A DNA stretch of 15,204 nucleotides from an uncultured Selenomonadaceae bacterium (GTDB lineage Bacteria; Bacillota; Negativicutes; Selenomonadales; Selenomonadaceae). Position numbers and translations under genes: made by a program. The first letter of the stretch is position 1; every line of letters begins with the position of its first letter. Below are positions 14,359 to 15,204 of this stretch, piece after piece. The notes under the pieces are model-generated. The model was not told where the DNA came from, made no database searches, and was given only the letters and a program-made list of their open reading frames with translations. Where the stretch lies: NCBI GenBank assembly GCA_905236255.1, contig CAJOPK010000066.1, forward strand, positions 1 through 15,204, read 5' to 3'.

Positions 14359-15165
14359 TCAGAACGCCGGGACAACGGCACCTTTGTATTTGTCCTCAAT
14401 AAATTTCTTGACTTTCTCGGATTTCAAAGCCCCGATAAGTTCTTTAATTTCCGGACGATTTTCGTCACCCGTGCGAACGGCAACTATATTGACGTAAGGA
14501 GAAGTTCCGTCCTCAATAAAGAGCGCATCCTTCATCGGATTGAGATCCGCATTCATGGCAAAATTGGTGTTTATTACGGCAACGTCAACGTCATCAAGCG
14601 TACGGGGAAGTTGTGCCGCTTCAATTTCGCGAATCTGCAAATTTTTGGTATTCTCGGCAATATCTTGGACGGTCGCGGTTTCGTTTGCGCCGTCTTTCAA
14701 TTTAATCAAATTTGCCTTTGCCAAAAGGAGAAGAGCACGCCCTCCGTTTGTCGGATCATTCGGAATTGCAATCGCCGCGCCGTCCGCAAGTTCTTTCAAA
14801 TCCTTGATTTTCTTTGAATAAATTCCCATCGGTTCAATGTGAATACCGGCGGCGTTTGTCAATTTCATTTCTTTGTGTTCCTTGACAAAGTCGTTGAGAT
14901 AAGGCTCATGCTGGAAAAAATTTGCGTCAAGTTCCTTGTCGTTAAGGGCAATGTTCGGCTGAACGTAATCGTTAAACTCCATGACTTCAAGAGTAATTCC
15001 CTTTTCTTTTAAATCGGGTTTGATCTGTTCCAAAATTTCGGAATGGGGAACCGGAGTCGCTCCGATTTTCAATGTAACATCTTTACTTCCGGCACTGTCA
15101 CCGCCGCCGCAACCGGTCAACAGGAGTGCCGCCAATCCCAACATTGCAAAAAAACTTTTCTTCAT
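14359..15165 (-). CDS. metQ: MetQ/NlpA-family methionine-binding lipoprotein
   Basis: Substrate-binding lipoprotein of the MetNIQ methionine ABC importer, anchored at the membrane outside the cytoplasm. The 268-aa length is typical. The signal peptide MKKSFFAMLGLAALLLTGC ends in a lipobox with C19 as the lipidated residue. Family motifs follow: KIGATPVPHSEILE, LDANFFQHEPYLNDF, AIPNDPTNGGRALLLL, and VAVINTNFA near 200. GGGAGG is 9 nt upstream of the ATG. metN and metI usually lie upstream; they would be beyond the right edge if present. Methionine is the likely ligand, but some family members bind other amino acids. Confidence 0.93.
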   Translation of the reverse strand: MKKSFFAMLGLAALLLTGCGGGDSAGSKDVTLKIGATPVPHSEILEQIKPDLKEKGITLEVMEFNDYVQPNIALNDKELDANFFQHEPYLNDFVKEHKEMKLTNAAGIHIEPMGIYSKKIKDLKELADGAAIAIPNDPTNGGRALLLLAKANLIKLKDGANETATVQDIAENTKNLQIREIEAAQLPRTLDDVDVAVINTNFAMNADLNPMKDALFIEDGTSPYVNIVAVRTGDENRPEIKELIGALKSEKVKKFIEDKYKGAVVPAF

Positions 15166-15192
15166 GATAAAAACCTCCCAAATTCGTGGGGA

Positions 15193-15198
15193 ATTATA
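15193..15198 (-). promoter_or_regulatory. possible -10 of a metQ promoter
   Basis: The minus strand carries a perfect TATAAT 27 bp before the metQ ATG. Its -35 would fall outside the window, so it cannot be confirmed. If real, metQ can be transcribed apart from metN and metI. Confidence 0.4.
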
Positions 15199-15204
15199 GC
15201 CCGA

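Noticed and set aside
1..15204. CRISPR arrays, tRNA, rRNA and prophage genes
   Set aside because: No regularly spaced direct repeats, cloverleaf-like sequences, rRNA signatures or phage structural genes were recognised on either strand.

Overview
The window reads as chromosome from a moderately AT-rich, motile bacterium with strong GGAGG-type ribosome binding sites. The flagellin N-terminus, together with secreted LPP20-type and lipoprotein genes, is most like Negativicutes (Selenomonadales: Firmicutes with an outer membrane). The lineage is an inference from recognised protein families, not a measured placement. Most of the window is ordinary housekeeping and transport content.

Layout. 1-87 (-) is the start of a flagellin gene, with a sigma-28-type promoter at 133-159 and a short GGA-rich leader. 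88-608 has no convincing gene but holds inverted repeats and one coding-like remnant. 609-1649 (-) is an unrecognised 346-aa protein with a C-terminal HEPN-like R-x4-H motif. 1854-3323 (+) is a GH1 6-phospho-beta-glucosidase. Directly after it, between its stop codon and its terminator, is a decayed right end of an IS200/IS605-type element: the TnpB C-terminal frame plus an omega-RNA-like scaffold. 3556-5739 (+) is a likely three-gene run (YitT-family membrane protein, MBL-fold hydrolase, GreA) closed by a bidirectional terminator. A CYTH-domain protein (-) shares that terminator. 6472-7266 (+) is a two-receiver response regulator with no output domain, followed by an unrecognised basic 70-aa protein (7344-7556). 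7593-12131 (-) is a same-strand run of larC, glmU, an exported alpha/beta hydrolase and an exported LPP20-family protein. 12356-14269 (+) is a TRAP 4TM/12TM fused permease. 14359-15165 (-) is a MetQ/NlpA lipoprotein that converges on it across a second bidirectional terminator.

How the genes relate. There is no single pathway. GreA and GlmU are core functions (transcript cleavage; UDP-GlcNAc for peptidoglycan and LPS). BglA, the TRAP permease and MetQ point to uptake and use of phospho-beta-glucosides, organic acids or similar solutes, and methionine. LarC makes the nickel-pincer cofactor but stands apart from larA, larB and larE. The most notable material lies between genes: the orphan omega-RNA/TnpB end at 3353-3447, a 41-bp repeat pair (34/41 identical) upstream of two unrelated minus-strand genes, a family of GCAGG-containing intergenic motifs, and a 104-bp element bounded by 9-bp inverted repeats with competing stems. 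No CRISPR array, rRNA or tRNA was recognised.
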